Assembly (NCBI GenBank): GCA_018340375.1
Contig: JAFFJZ010000096.1
Location: 124,001-188,000, forward strand
DNA length: 64,000 nucleotides
Direction of reading: 5' to 3'
Source: Gonatopus flavifemur
Lineage: Eukaryota > Arthropoda > Insecta > Hymenoptera > Dryinidae
A program made the translations under genes and the position numbers. Shown piece by piece: positions 22,201-33,212 of this stretch; the first letter of the stretch is position 1; each line of letters starts with the position of its first letter. The notes below the pieces were generated by a model. It worked only from the letters and a program-made list of their open reading frames with translations, ran no database searches and was not told where the DNA came from.

Positions 22201-23164
22201 ACCCCTCATCTTGACCAACAGGGAAAGGAAGAAGTCGAAATTCTAATCAAAAACAATTTAGACAGATTTCATATTCCTGGAGATCAACTCACGCATACTC
22301 ATATCTTAACTCATGAAATTCCGACCACTGATGATAAACCTATTCACACAAAACAGTATAGATTCCCTCCAAACTTGAAAGGGGAAATAGTGAGACAAGT
22401 CAACGAAATGTTGGATAATAATATCATACAACCTTCACAATCACCATATAATACACCTGTGTGGATCGTCCCGAAAAAAGCGGACAGTCGTGGAAATAAA
22501 AGATGGAGACTCGTGTTGGATTTCCGAGCTCTCAATGAAAGAACTGTGGGAAATGCTTATCCCTCACCTAATATCACTGAAATCCTGGACCAGCTGGGGG
22601 ATGCGAAATATTTTAGCACGTTCGACCTTGCTTCCGGATTTCATCAAATCACAATGAGTGACGAGGATAAACAGAAAACAGCATTTTCCACCCCTCACGG
22701 ACATCATGAGTTCGTAAGAATGCCATTCGGTTTGAAGAATGCATCTGCAACCTTTCAACATCTTATGGACTTCGTACTAACTGGACTTCAAGGTATAGAG
22801 TTGTTCGTTTATCTAGACGACGTTGTTATTTACGCGGAGACTTGAAGTGAACATCGGAAAAAGTATTTGAATCTGATAGCACGGCTAAGAGAAGCTAACC
22901 TCAAATTGCAACCTGACGAATGCGAGTTTTCATGTCGAGAAGTTGGGTACCTCGGACATATAATTTTGGATGAAGGATTGAAGCTAGATCCAAAGAAAAT
23001 AGAAGCTGTACGGAAATTCCCTACTCCAAAGAATCCCAAAAATATTAAACAATTCCTGGGACTAGCTGGATATTACCGTCGGTTCATACACAACTTTTCA
23101 AAAATCTCTAAACCTTTGACAAAGCTATCAATGAAGGATGTTCCATTTTATGTGGAAAACCAGT
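22201..23164 (+). pseudogene. pol: Gypsy reverse transcriptase, with stop and deletion
   Basis: RT would copy element RNA into DNA. Palm motifs are visible: WRLVLDFRALNERTV, STFDLASGFHQITMS (first catalytic Asp), MPFGLKNASATFQHLMD, and FVYLDDVVIY (YxDD pair). An in-frame TGA follows at 22843-22845, after which the thumb/connection continues in the same frame (CREVGYLGHIIL, IKQFLGLAGYYRRFI, SKPLTKL). At about 23145 a short deletion with a frameshift removes the usual Trp/Lys-rich link before RNase H. Motifs place it in the 17.6/gypsy-like group. Confidence 0.9.
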
Positions 23165-24254
23165 ACTTCAATATCCTGATTTCAATAAACCCTTCCTGTT
23201 AACCACAGATGCAAGCGGTTACGCCATTGCTGGGATTCTGAGCCAAGGACCACTTGGGAAAGGTCAGCCTTGTGCTTATGTATCAAGATTGTTCAATAAA
23301 ACGGAAATGAAATACAGTACATATGAAAAAGAGGCACTTGCAATATTATACAGTGTATCTCAATTTCGGCCGTATCTGTACGAAAGGAAATTCACAATTG
23401 TGGCGGACTATATACCTTTGGTCTGGATGAAAACAGCACAGGACCCAACTTCTCGTCTGACCCGGCGGAGACTTAAATTAGAAGAATATGATTTCGATAT
23501 CATACACAAAGCAGGGAAAATAAACGTAAACGCGGACGCTCTCCCCCGGAATCTTCCGATAACTGATGAAAATTCAGGAATCACCATAATCAAAGAACAA
23601 CTTGATAATGAAGAAACCCTTCAGGACGTTAAGGTGCTCTACAACATCCAACCTAGACGTTCAACGAGGATTCCGAAACCTACCAAAGAAGGACAACAAT
23701 ACCGAGGCGAAATAAGAAGAAAGAAAAATAAAATAATTGCGGAAACATCCATCGAAGATGTAGATAAATTTGTCGAAAAATTCAATAATAGCCAAAATCC
23801 GCTGAGCACAGAGGATAATAGGTTAAGCAATCGAAATCATGAGGAAATCATAGATGATTATTACATACCTGATGAAAATGATGAGAATACCCAGTATGAA
23901 GATGAAATTGCAAACTCAAATTACGATTCTGAAGAGGAATCAATTTTCAATGATCAAAATAAAGACATAATAGAAAGTCACAACGAAATAGATAAACAGG
24001 GCTCATTTTCACAGGAAGATCCTGATGAGAATTTGGATAATGAAGATTCGGATGAAGCGGAAACATTTGGAAATTTATATATTGATTTAAACAAGCTCAC
24101 TCTCGGATCGAATATCCACGAATCCAGGGATCCATTGGAGTTAAAAAAAGATAACTATGTATTTTTCCTGGACAATCAAGGGAAACCTTTCGAAAATATC
24201 ACCAAAAAATTTTCCGAAAAAATAGGCATAGACTGTTTTGGACAAATGGATTGA
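23165..24254 (+). pseudogene. pol: Gypsy RNase H plus acidic linker, leading into a macro-like segment
   Basis: The code resumes at about 23162 as PVLQYPDFNKPFLLTTDASGYA (RNase H first Asp in TDAS), then YSTYEKEALAILYSV (Glu) and FTIVADYIPLVW (normally TDHK/TDH; here ADY). INVNADALPRN is the terminal RNase H Asp region with the usual Ser-Arg reduced. About 200 residues of acidic, low-complexity linker follow (many Glu/Asp/Asn), with a basic KEGQQYRGEIRRKKNK start. The end (NYVFFLDNQGKPFENITKKF) resembles the start of a macro domain and stops at a TGA (24252-24254); the same frame continues directly past it. Confidence 0.75.
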
Positions 24255-24482
24255 GGAAGGATGTCAGCAGTGAAGAAGGGAACTAGATGGTATTTCGGTC
24301 TTTGCATCGAACCATCAGATAGGAATCCTACGCCAAGAGAGACAATGATGCATCTACAAAACGCCATACGAGAATTAAAATTAACCATGCGTTTGAATGA
24401 AATGGGTAGTTGCAGTATACCAAGAATCGAATTTCCCAATGGGATTGAATGGGAAAGAGTAGCCAACGAATTCATTAAGTAA
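24160..24482 (+). pseudogene. Macro-domain-like segment of gypsy Pol (OARD1/TARG1 type)
   Basis: Past the TGA at 24252 the same frame gives 73 codons including TRWYFGLCIEPSDRNPTPRE, LQNAIRELKL, SIPRIEFPNGIEWERVANEFI and a stop at 24482. Order and spacing match the C-terminal half of OARD1/TARG1-type macro domains: a Tyr-phe-x-Leu strand, a KPT(Y)E-like helix start (here TPRE), a helix with leucines, then an Ile-Pro-(Arg/Lys)-Ile-G-C-G loop and a Leu-x-Trp-x-x-Val helix. Here the G-C-G is replaced by E-F-P, so ligand binding is doubtful in this copy. Macro domains bind or remove ADP-ribose. The position between RNase H and integrase is unusual. From memory, similar segments occur in other insect gypsy-type Pol proteins, which I could not verify. 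Confidence 0.65.
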
Positions 24483-24574
24483 TTTTGCAATATTCCCATG
24501 TGAGTTACGTTCTGCCTCGGAATAGTACGAATTCTAGGAATATCTGAAAGGTAAGAATTAATAGAAGAAGCTCT

Positions 24575-27500
24575 GGGGAAAAATTTCTCAAGCGTAACAG
24601 CTCAAAAATTTTTACCTCCCCAATCTTTCTGAAATTTCACTGAAATATAGTACTAGTTAGTGACTTTTAATCCTATGAAGGATTTTGCTCTGGTACCTCT
24701 GGTTATCAAACTACAGGGGTCAAAAATTCACAGATTTCGTTTGATCAGCTGTTTTGAAGATATAATTTCTTAAATTACATTTTTTTGAAGAATCATTTTC
24801 GATATTGTTTTTCGTAGCTTTCTTCTGTTCTTTACAATGGAGTAATCTGTTTTTGTGAGGAAAAATTTTTTCCAACAAATTTAACGAGTTCAAAGTTATT
24901 TTGGCATTTTTTTTCAATTTCGACAATTTTGAAAATTTTTTAAGCCAGCTCATCTGAAAGCTGGATTCTTCAGCTTTAGAATCGTGTAAGAGAAATTATG
25001 GGAAGAGAATTTTATCTGGCATTCGCAACGGTTTGAAGCGCGCGTGTCGCATATTCCTATTATCTCCTGATACGGTTCGTCATGACATTGACGCGGAATA
25101 CAAGTGCAACGAACTGTTTTCCGATGAAATATGATTTTTCAGTCATGCCAATGATTTCATACAATTTTACCGTACCCTTATATCATCAAACTTTATCAAT
25201 AACAGCTTTTGAAATTATGGAACATAATCATGAATAAATACACATAATATAATGAATATGTAATAATTCTGCTCGAAGCAATATATTTAGTGCAATTTCT
25301 GATTCGTATTAATTTTTTTTTTTAATTTCCATCTTTGGGAAAACATCTACATTCAATGATGACGAAAATACTCGTGAATGCAAAGTCGTGTTCGAAGTGG
25401 GGATGAAACAATGATATTCGAGCGTTCCTGGGATTGTTTTTGCAGTTTCAAAGCGAGTTTCGAGCTTTTTAGCAGTGATTTCATGTTTTGTCTTCGAACT
25501 AAAAAGAACAACAGTTTCTGATAGATTTCTCTTTGCACATTCGTAAAACGCATCAGGATTTGAAATTTGCTGCTTAGACCTCGCTTGAAGACTCGCTCGA
25601 GCTGCTCGTCGTTTCAGATTACCACCGATACCGTCACAAGGTCCTTTTCCATAAGCGGTTGCATGGAAATGCCATTCGGCTGCTATTCCAAAATCTTTGT
25701 AATGATACAAAAGATTTTTGGAATTATATCTATTCTTGAAGTGCTGAGATGCTCCATCCGTGAAATAGAAAATTTTTTTCGGTTGAAAATGCTCTTTCGG
25801 GTACGCTATTATAAGTTTTTGGACTTCGTACACAGCGATTGTATCGTGATCCGAATTATCCGATGAAATAGCAATGCTCCGATGACTGAGTTCGTTTCCT
25901 TGTTTGTAATAAATGACAGTGGTGGAAATTGTCGTTTGGTCGTTGTTCCAGTGGAAACCCTGTGCAGCATTCTGGGCTACAAACGCATAATTCTCCGCGA
26001 AATCGCATAAAACTAAAAATTCTCCTTCTTCTAAATTATCCTTCGAATTTCTCAGAGAAGATGACCGCTGTTCCGCAACGAATGAATGGAATTTGAGTTT
26101 CGAAAGACAGCGAGAAAGTTCTTCTAAAAAATCTTCTGCATCTGCAACTTCAGTACGCGAAGTGCTACGATCAGTCTGTTGCCAAATTTGATCTTCGAGT
26201 TTTTCGATGCAATTGTCTTCGAAAACTGTTTGTAAAAAATTCTGGGAACCCTCTTTGCCAAGACATAATAAACATTCGTCGAGATAACATTCGACACATG
26301 GATTCTGACATAAAAACATTTTAAGAGCATCATGACAAGTGGCGATTGGATTATTCATACCGGATGTGAATTTTTGAATACCTATCGCATCAAGCATTAA
26401 ATTGACATTCTCGTGATGGACACAAACGCAAACAGTATGCGTTCCACTAGCACCAGCGAGTACGCAATTACGAGATCTAAGCTGCGAGAATGTAGAGAGA
26501 CTGACCGGAACAGTAGGATTCTGATCTTTGAAAGCAAAATATAATTCTGAAAGATTGCACAGAATCAATCTCTTTTGTACGTGCTCTCGTGATCCGTCTT
26601 CTTTTTTAACTGAAACAACATCTTTCATGCCCGGCATTATACGACTATTTTCGTCATCATGATAGAAACTTATGATCTTATTCTTTATTTCAAAAGCTAA
26701 ACCATGACCCTTCCTTGGAGATGGTGACGTTGAAATACCATTTTCTTTCACCGGTTCGATAGCTTCCCTAGCTTGGCGTTTAGAAGTCTCAAACTCGTCA
26801 GCAAGTCTCTTCCGACCCCAGGATTTTGGCGCAAGCGTAAGGAGTAAGACTTTTTCCAAAGCGCTCGAGGAAGTTTTATATTTCTGCTAAATTTGATCAA
26901 GAACCTCCATAGCCGATTCATGTTCCTCAATATTACAATCTCTTGGTATCTTCTCTAATGGCTGGTGACATCAAGTTGTATGAAGTATGCGTATAAACAA
27001 GGGAAGACAAATGAACATCGTCGATACGTTTGATGTATCGGAGATGTTTACAGGATTCCAATTGTTTATCGAATTGAGAAAAATCGATCACAAATTCAAA
27101 TGAATAGATTTGAGAACTATTTTTCCGAGTCTACAACAAAAGTTTTCCAACATCCTTCTCGATGCAGAAGTGTGTGGGTTATGCAGGAAAGAAGCCAGTG
27201 TATTTTCTAGAGAGCAGAATTATTCCATATTCATTATATTATGTATATTTATTCATTATTATGTTCCATAATTTCAAAAGCTGTTATTGATAAAGTTTGA
27301 TAATATAATGGTACGGTGAAATTGTATGAAATCATTGGCATGATTGGAAGATCATATTTTATTGAAAAACAGTTCGTTTCACATCAATTCCACGTCAACG
27401 GTATGACGAACCGTATCAGAACGTTCAGTAGCTAATAGGAATATGCGACACGCGCGCTTCAAACCGTTGCGAATGTCAGATAAAATTTCCTTCCCATAAT

Positions 27501-27921
27501 CTCTCCTACACGATTCTAAAGCTGAAGAAACCAGCTTTCAGATGAGCTAATTCGAAACAATTTTAAAATTGTCGGAATTGGAAAAACATGCGAAAATAAC
27601 TTTAAACTCGCTAAATTTGTTGGAAACAATTTGTTCTCACAAAAACAAATCACGCCATTGTAAAGAACAGAAAAAAAGCTACGACAAACTATATCGAAAA
27701 TAAGTTTATAAAAAAATGTAATTTAAGAAATTATATCTTCAAAAGAGTTGATTAAACGCAATCTGTGAATTTTGGACCCCTGTAGTTTGATAACCAGAGG
27801 TACCAGAGCAGAATCCTCTATAGGATTGGAAGTCACTAACTAGTGCTACATTTCAGTGAAATTTCAAAAAGATTGAGGAGGTAAAAATTTTTGAGCTGGT
27901 ACGCTTGAGAAATTCTGCCCC
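24575..27921 (-). mobile_element. DNA transposon of 3.3 kb with 700-bp TIRs, inserted in gypsy pol
   Basis: The left arm (24575-25274) and right arm (27213-27921) are inverted copies, about 90% alike by eye, opening with GGGG-A-AATTTCTCAAGCG and containing GGTACCTCTGGTTATCAAACTACAGGGGTC (positions 24690-24720). The single large ORF (25309-26859) lies between them. The gypsy code is interrupted just before the integrase zinc-binding His (27922). I could not identify a clean TSD. Bases 26860-27212 are the ORF's upstream region. Confidence 0.8.
25309..26859 (-). CDS. Putative transposase, cc8K15.2-like family
   Basis: This intact ORF of 516 residues starts at an ATG with no earlier in-frame one and matches, from memory, the unnamed protein family called cc8K15.2-like, found scattered in insects and Hydra. 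Visible landmarks are SWGRKRLADEFETSKRQAR (HTH-like, residues about 12-32), YHDDENSRIMPGMKD, a Cys-rich block (CLCLGK; HTVCVCVHH; CQNPCVECYLDECLLC, likely zinc-binding, about 145-220), LVLCDFAENYAF (first acidic site), KIFYFTDGASQHFKN (second) and GKGPCDGIGGNLKR (third). The Asp series with long TIRs around it argues for an RNase-H-fold transposase; this is inference, since no mechanism is known to me for the family. No stop or frameshift is present, unlike the gypsy element around it, so it is a younger insertion. Translation runs into the left TIR region. Confidence 0.7.
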   Translation of the reverse strand: MEKVLLLTLAPKSWGRKRLADEFETSKRQAREAIEPVKENGISTSPSPRKGHGLAFEIKNKIISFYHDDENSRIMPGMKDVVSVKKEDGSREHVQKRLILCNLSELYFAFKDQNPTVPVSLSTFSQLRSRNCVLAGASGTHTVCVCVHHENVNLMLDAIGIQKFTSGMNNPIATCHDALKMFLCQNPCVECYLDECLLCLGKEGSQNFLQTVFEDNCIEKLEDQIWQQTDRSTSRTEVADAEDFLEELSRCLSKLKFHSFVAEQRSSSLRNSKDNLEEGEFLVLCDFAENYAFVAQNAAQGFHWNNDQTTISTTVIYYKQGNELSHRSIAISSDNSDHDTIAVYEVQKLIIAYPKEHFQPKKIFYFTDGASQHFKNRYNSKNLLYHYKDFGIAAEWHFHATAYGKGPCDGIGGNLKRRAARASLQARSKQQISNPDAFYECAKRNLSETVVLFSSKTKHEITAKKLETRFETAKTIPGTLEYHCFIPTSNTTLHSRVFSSSLNVDVFPKMEIKKKN

Positions 27922-28660
27922 CCATATCTCTTCAATAGGAGGACATAAAGGAGTGACTCAAACATTCAATCGACTAAGACTAAATTACTATTGGGATTAC
28001 ATCAAGGACGATGTACAAAATTACATTTCTGGATGTCTTCCTTGTAAATTGAAGAAAATAGTAAAAACAAGAAATAAGCAACCAATGGTTATAACCGATA
28101 CACCAGGTTATGCATTTGAGGAGATTGCTTCGGATATCGTGGGACTGTTTCCTCCGATCGAAGAAGGCAACAGATATATTCTCACAATGCAATGTTTACT
28201 AACCAAGCATTGTACAGGAGCAATATTGAAAAATGCAACAGCATCGTCAATTGCAAATGCATTCTCAAAACAATTTATGTGCATCTATGGAGCACCAAAA
28301 ATAATACTGACCGATCAGGGAACTAATGTCATATCTAAATTTATGCGAACCTCAACTAAACGACTAAATATCCGACAATTAAAAACCACTGCGTTTCATC
28401 CCCAAACTAATGGTTCTTTGGAAAAGTCTCATGCCGTACTGGCTGAGTACCTCAGACAATATGTTTCCAGGGATTCGGAATGGGACCAATGGGTAGAACT
28501 TGCAATGTTCTCTTATAATACTAGTATGCACGTAGCAACCAGAAGAACTCCCTATGAGTTAATTTTCGAAAAAACTCCCATTTTACCCTCTAGTAGTCCA
28601 TTGCCATTCTATGAGCAACTGAGAACTTATCATGAGTATGTAATCAAACTAATGTCCTGA
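27922..28660 (+). CDS. pol: Gypsy integrase, core domain (N-terminus lost to insertion)
   Basis: Integrase joins element cDNA to host DNA. HISSIGGHKG with CLPCKLKK gives the HHCC zinc-binding domain. Catalytic residues follow: FEEIASDIVGLFPP (Asp), IILTDQGTNVISKF (Asp) and NGSLEKSHAVLAEYL (Glu), i.e. a complete DDE set. The reading frame begins inside the 24.6 kb transposon's TIR and ends at a TGA (28658-28660). Two further stops and a frameshift separate it from its C-terminal part. Confidence 0.9.
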
Positions 28661-28746
28661 TTAGATAGTTTTCAAAAGGAAGCTGAAGAGAATCTTGAAT
28701 AGCAAAAAATCTTTCAAAAAATCATTATGATTCAGGTGCAAAAAGG

Positions 28747-28938
28747 GTGAAATTCAGAGCAGGAGATTTCGTGCTTTCAAAAAAGGGTATGAAATTTGGG
28801 AAATTAGATAATTTAAATGAAGGCCCCTATAACATTTCAGAGATTATAGATGAGAAAAGTATCAAAATTCGAATTGGAAAAAAGGAAAAAATAAGTTCAA
28901 TAGATAGATTAATTCCACTTAGAGAAGTACAAATTTAG
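28747..28938 (+). pseudogene. pol: Integrase C-terminal GPY/F module
   Basis: A 63-codon frame with FRAGDFVLSKKG, NEGPYNISEI (GPY/F signature) and SSIDRLIPLRE forms the SH3-like end of gypsy integrase. It is broken off from the core by stops at 28658 and about 28700 and by a frameshift. A (TA)n tract (28983-29002) and a GA-rich patch follow. Confidence 0.8.
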
Positions 28939-29117
28939 GGAATGGAGACACCAAGAATTTCCATGAATTTCTTTGTAAAAATGTATATATATATATATAT
29001 ATTGTACTACTGAAGAAGAGAAAGAAGAGAGAGAGACACACTAAAAAATTCTTCTTTAAAAAAAAACACATATACATATACACACGTATATCTTAGGTCT
29101 GCGTTGAGGAACCAACG

Positions 29118-30716
29118 ATGGATAAAAACCACCCGAAACCTGCTATCGCGAGACCCGCCGAAGAAGCAGCCTGTTCTAGTAGCAATGAGCAAATTGCATC
29201 ACGTTGTATAGGACTAAGCAAAGTTTCAACTTCAAAATTTGTACCTACCTCGGAAACCAGTGACCCTGGAGGAAAGGATGGAAAATTTTCTACGGGAACG
29301 ATCCCTAGAGTATCTAAGATCATCGTCAATGAAGAGGAAGAAAAATTTGAAAAACCGTTGATATCACCAGCTTTTTTGAGGAGCTCAACACCACCAATAG
29401 ATTCTGCTATAGAAGAGTATGATCCGAAAGACAATTGGGCACTTCCCAAAAATCTAGACAGATCAAAATCTAAAATCAGAGGAATCAATCTCAATAATGG
29501 AATTCCGCCTCAGCAACCCTCGAAAAGAATTTTATCATCAAACGATGATCTTAGTACTCGACCTTTAACTGAACTTTGTGAAAAATTCGTATGGAGAAAT
29601 GGGTATATGGTGAGATCAGACGGGGGAGAATTCACTCCTTCAAACTGTAAAAATAATCATGAACACTTGGAATTGATTTCAACTCAAAGTAGAGCAGATA
29701 GGTCCGAATTACGCCTAGAAGATTTTTGTGCCGAATGCATATGTAAAGTTGATACGCTTGAGTGGTACTTTCGTAAGGAAGTTTTCAATCTTGCTAGGGA
29801 TCGTAGTCATCACATAGAAACAAAGCGGTTTGTTGAAATATCAACCTTAAATGAAACTGATTCATTGTCGTTATTCATAATGAGGAATCCTGCGAACCGA
29901 ACCAAGGAAAAGAGGGAAAGGAAATTCCGGAACACCTTTGGAGAGGGATTCATCTGGGAAGGAATCCATATCAGAGGCTGTGGAAATATTAAATTCAACA
30001 AAATCACTTGTAGAAATAATAATCACGAACACTCAGATCTTCAAATAATTGCTTGTGGGAACAATTTAAATCCCCAAGATTTTTGCACAGAGTGTGTAGG
30101 ATTTTGTAACCCAAATGAATGGGATATTCGTCATAGAATATTACCAGTCGCGAGAGCAGAATTTAAATTTGAGAGGAGAACATCTATAGATGAACTTTTG
30201 AGAAAGATAAAGCCATTTGGACCCGTCGTTTCACTCGAAATTTGAAATAATATTTTTAACCCTGAACCACAAAATAACGTAATAGAAGCTAATTCAATAA
30301 CAAAACCAATTGATATGAATGTTCAGGACAGGTTGATTTTTGACGAAACCTTCATTGAAGGAATAGAAAAAAGAAGGTTTAACTCGATAACTTGTTTCAA
30401 TTCAGTCCACGTCAAACCCAGTAGACTCCAAAAACAAGCCATGAATATTGGTATGGAACCTCATGATTTTTGTTCTAAATGTGTACATGGGAAAAATATA
30501 AATGAATGGAGATTTAGGCGAAATCTTTTTGAATTTGTCATTAAAAAGAATTCCTCGTCAGAAACCGACAATGTTTCAGAAAACAGTTTTGCTGAAAATA
30601 TTGACAGCACCAATCAGGAAGAATTGAAGTTGCCAATAAAAAGAGCAGTTGAGCTCAAAACCCTAAAGAGACCATATTCCACCTTGAAAAGACCAGCTAG
30701 AAAAGCGAGAACGTAG
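29118..30716 (+). pseudogene. Unrecognised accessory ORF with three Cys/His modules
   Basis: A 375-codon frame ends at a TGA (30243-30245), but the same frame runs on without another stop to 30716, so a protein of about 531 residues with one premature stop is indicated. After a Ser/Glu/Pro-rich N-terminal 150 residues, one module recurs three times: starts near residue 155 (FVWRNGYMVR), near 275 (FIWEGIHIRG) and at about 30336 (LIFDETFIEG). Each has a Cys followed three to five residues on by a His-rich patch (CKNNHEH, CRNNNHEH, CFNSVHV), then about 30 residues, then DFCxxC (DFCAEC, DFCTEC, DFCSKC), then NEW/LEW and a basic FR/IR. C-H-C-C suggests a zinc fold. The C-terminus is basic (KRPARKART). 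It lies between integrase and the envelope-like gene, where complex retroelements carry accessory genes. I do not know the family. Confidence 0.7.
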
Positions 30717-30766
30717 GAAAAAGGGAGAGGAGGTTAAAGCCTAGTGTATACTCATCTCTCTGACCA

Positions 30767-30889
30767 ATGCCAATGCCCATTAAACCAAAAATTGAATTTT
30801 GTCGTAACTGTGGAGAAGATTTGAGAAAAATCCCGTGCCCAGAAACAAATTTCAATTTTTATGGAACATGTGCATGCCCGTTAGAGTAG
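30767..30889 (+). CDS. 40-residue Cys-rich mini-ORF
   Basis: An ATG at 30767 opens 40 codons to TAG at 30887-30889. The product has FCRNCGEDL, KIPCPET and GTCACPLE: CxxC, a single Cys, then CxC, which looks like a small zinc ribbon. It follows the three-module ORF by 50 bp and precedes the envelope-like gene by 230 bp, on the same strand. It is short enough to be chance, but the regular Cys spacing makes coding plausible. Bases 30890-31120 hold nothing else I recognise. Confidence 0.4.
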   Translation: MPMPIKPKIEFCRNCGEDLRKIPCPETNFNFYGTCACPLE

Positions 30890-31120
30890 GATACATATAC
30901 ACATAAATTAAATCCACAACACACTTCAAATATAAGAAAATAGAAATGTCAATAACCCCATCGTTCATCAGGGTATATGAGAAATTTATAAAAATCTGAT
31001 AATTCACATCCAAAATAATACACTCTCATGAACGATGCAACCCTGTGAAGAAAAAAGAATAAATATAAATTAGATATAAGTTCGAAATGTAAACAATTAT
31101 TAGTAAATTCGAATTTTGTA

Positions 31121-33085
31121 GTGACCATGTGTTATCCGACGATTTTTTGGATTGGACTTCTCATCCTTCTACCCGCTGGAACTGATGAATTATTGGGTTA
31201 TGATTGTGCAGCGTCGAATGCAAACATCACCACCATCACCCTGAACAAAATAGGTGATTGTAACATACCAGAACCCATAGTAAATGAAACCACAACTTAC
31301 ATCCAATTACTGCAACTCATGGATTTTGGATCAACGCATGTACAATTATGTAAAGTAGAAATTTTCCGGGAAATTCACCATTGCGGGATGTTTTCTCACA
31401 CCGGAGCTGTATCAAAAGGAGTAGCAGAGTATATCCAGGAAACTACCAGAGACAACTGCAAGCGTTTGCACGAAACCGGACGTTTACTCATAGGATCCAA
31501 CGTCATAGATGGGATTAAAATCAATGCAACTTCAACTTTCACATTAACATTAGCAGGAGAAATTGACTCTGATGGGGACTGTGACGGAACCCAATATAGC
31601 GACCACTGCGGAAATTGGAACGACAGCGTGGTACAAGGATCAATTAGAATCACCCTAATAGATTACCATGCACGGACTGATGTTGAGAAAAACTTAATAT
31701 ACCTACAATCTGGAACGCAGTGCGCGCTGAATACTGGACATTTGATGGATGTTACGGGAGGATATGCATACTAGAATGTCATACCACAGGAGATTTGCCA
31801 ATTCAATAGGTACGGAGTGGTTTACGAAGAATATTCTACAAAATTACAGGACCTTTCTCGAAACTACCCTGAAACTATCTACACAGTCAAAAACCGATGA
31901 CATAACATTTGCTCTAACCGCAGAACGATCTCAGTCATTGTGTGGATATCAAATTATTAAAACGCAACATCCAAAACTTTTTATCCTGGAAGGGAAACGC
32001 GAAAGTTTTAAACGCAAAACCTGGATTTATTCACAAACGTAAACAGTACATTCGTATATGTGGAGCAATATATTCGGACTCAACTGAACGGACTATATAA
32101 GGACGTTATGCTGCAAAGATGTAAATTAGAACGAGAGATCTTATTATATGCACAAACGCTCGCGTTGATGAGACCCGAAGAATTTGCTTTTAATTTCCAA
32201 AAGAGACCTGGATATACTGCAATTATAACTGATGGAGTAATCAGATTGATTAAATGTGTACCAGTTGAAGTAAAAATCATCTCCCTCACGCGATTCTATC
32301 AAGAATTGCCTGTGAAGGACGGTGAAAGCAACTACTACATGATGCCAAAAACACATATATCAAAAACACAAGGAACTGAAATTCCATGTAACAACTTAAT
32401 CCCACCAATGTATGAGATAGAAGGAGTTTGGTATAAACTATTAACATCTTTATCGGAAACCATAGAACCATATACTATGAAACCGCTTACAACACCGACC
32501 TGGATTTACAAAAGCCCTGGAAACCTGGCAAAGCAGGGAATTTACACTGAGGACGACATTGAAAGACTTAACGAATATATTATGTCTCCTTTTGATCAAC
32601 CATCAATTGTGGATAATATAATTCGTGCTGCAAACGGAGAATCCACTGATTTACATGGACTGAGTTGGAACGCAATACTGGATAAAAAAACACTTGAGCA
32701 CATCACCGCTCCAACCTGGAATAAACTCTGGATTGGTTTCAATACATTTGGAACTTTCAGTGCTGGGATCCTAGGACTAATTATCACAATGGAAATCTTG
32801 AAGATGATAATCGACACCGTTATACATGTGTTTGCATGACACACAGTCTATGGATGGTCCTCGTACCTGGTAGTAGTGTTATGAGATTCTGCTACGAATT
32901 TCTTGTTACATCTGAATAAACGTAACCAACTGGGAAAGGAAGAATCCACTGACACAATCAGAACCCAGAACAACCAGGACAACGATGATGGCAACGGAGG
33001 ACAACTATATCCCATCCAAGAGATTGAGGAAGACCAAAGAAATCCAGATTATAATCCTAATGCTCCGGAACGCCCTTATGGCTGA
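31121..33085 (+). pseudogene. env: Envelope-like glycoprotein gene of the gypsy element, broken
   Basis: Fragments in two frames: 31121-31774, 31749-32042, 32060-32839 and 32903-33085. The first has a hydrophobic signal peptide (IFWIGLLILLPAG), then a mature start GYDCAASN, many paired Cys and N-x-T/S sites, and CGMFSHTG. The third ends in a membrane helix (TFSAGILGLIITMEIL); the fourth is a polar tail. There is no furin-type RxxR plus fusion-peptide arrangement of the baculovirus-F-like Env usual in errantiviruses. The GYDC-led ectodomain instead suggests the glycoprotein group shared with chuviruses (Jingchuvirales) and known, from the literature on arthropod genomes, as captured env genes. 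That assignment is from memory. Two frameshifts (about 31765 and 32045) and stops at about 32837 and 32881 make it non-functional. Confidence 0.65.
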
Positions 33086-33212
33086 AATGTATAAACTATT
33101 CACTCACATATGCCTATACATATACTAGTAATTCTAATTAGGTTAAGATCTCAACATTCACCGCTACCCTCTTCATTTTTGTCTTTTTGCCAAAAACTAT
33201 GAGTTTTTGTCA

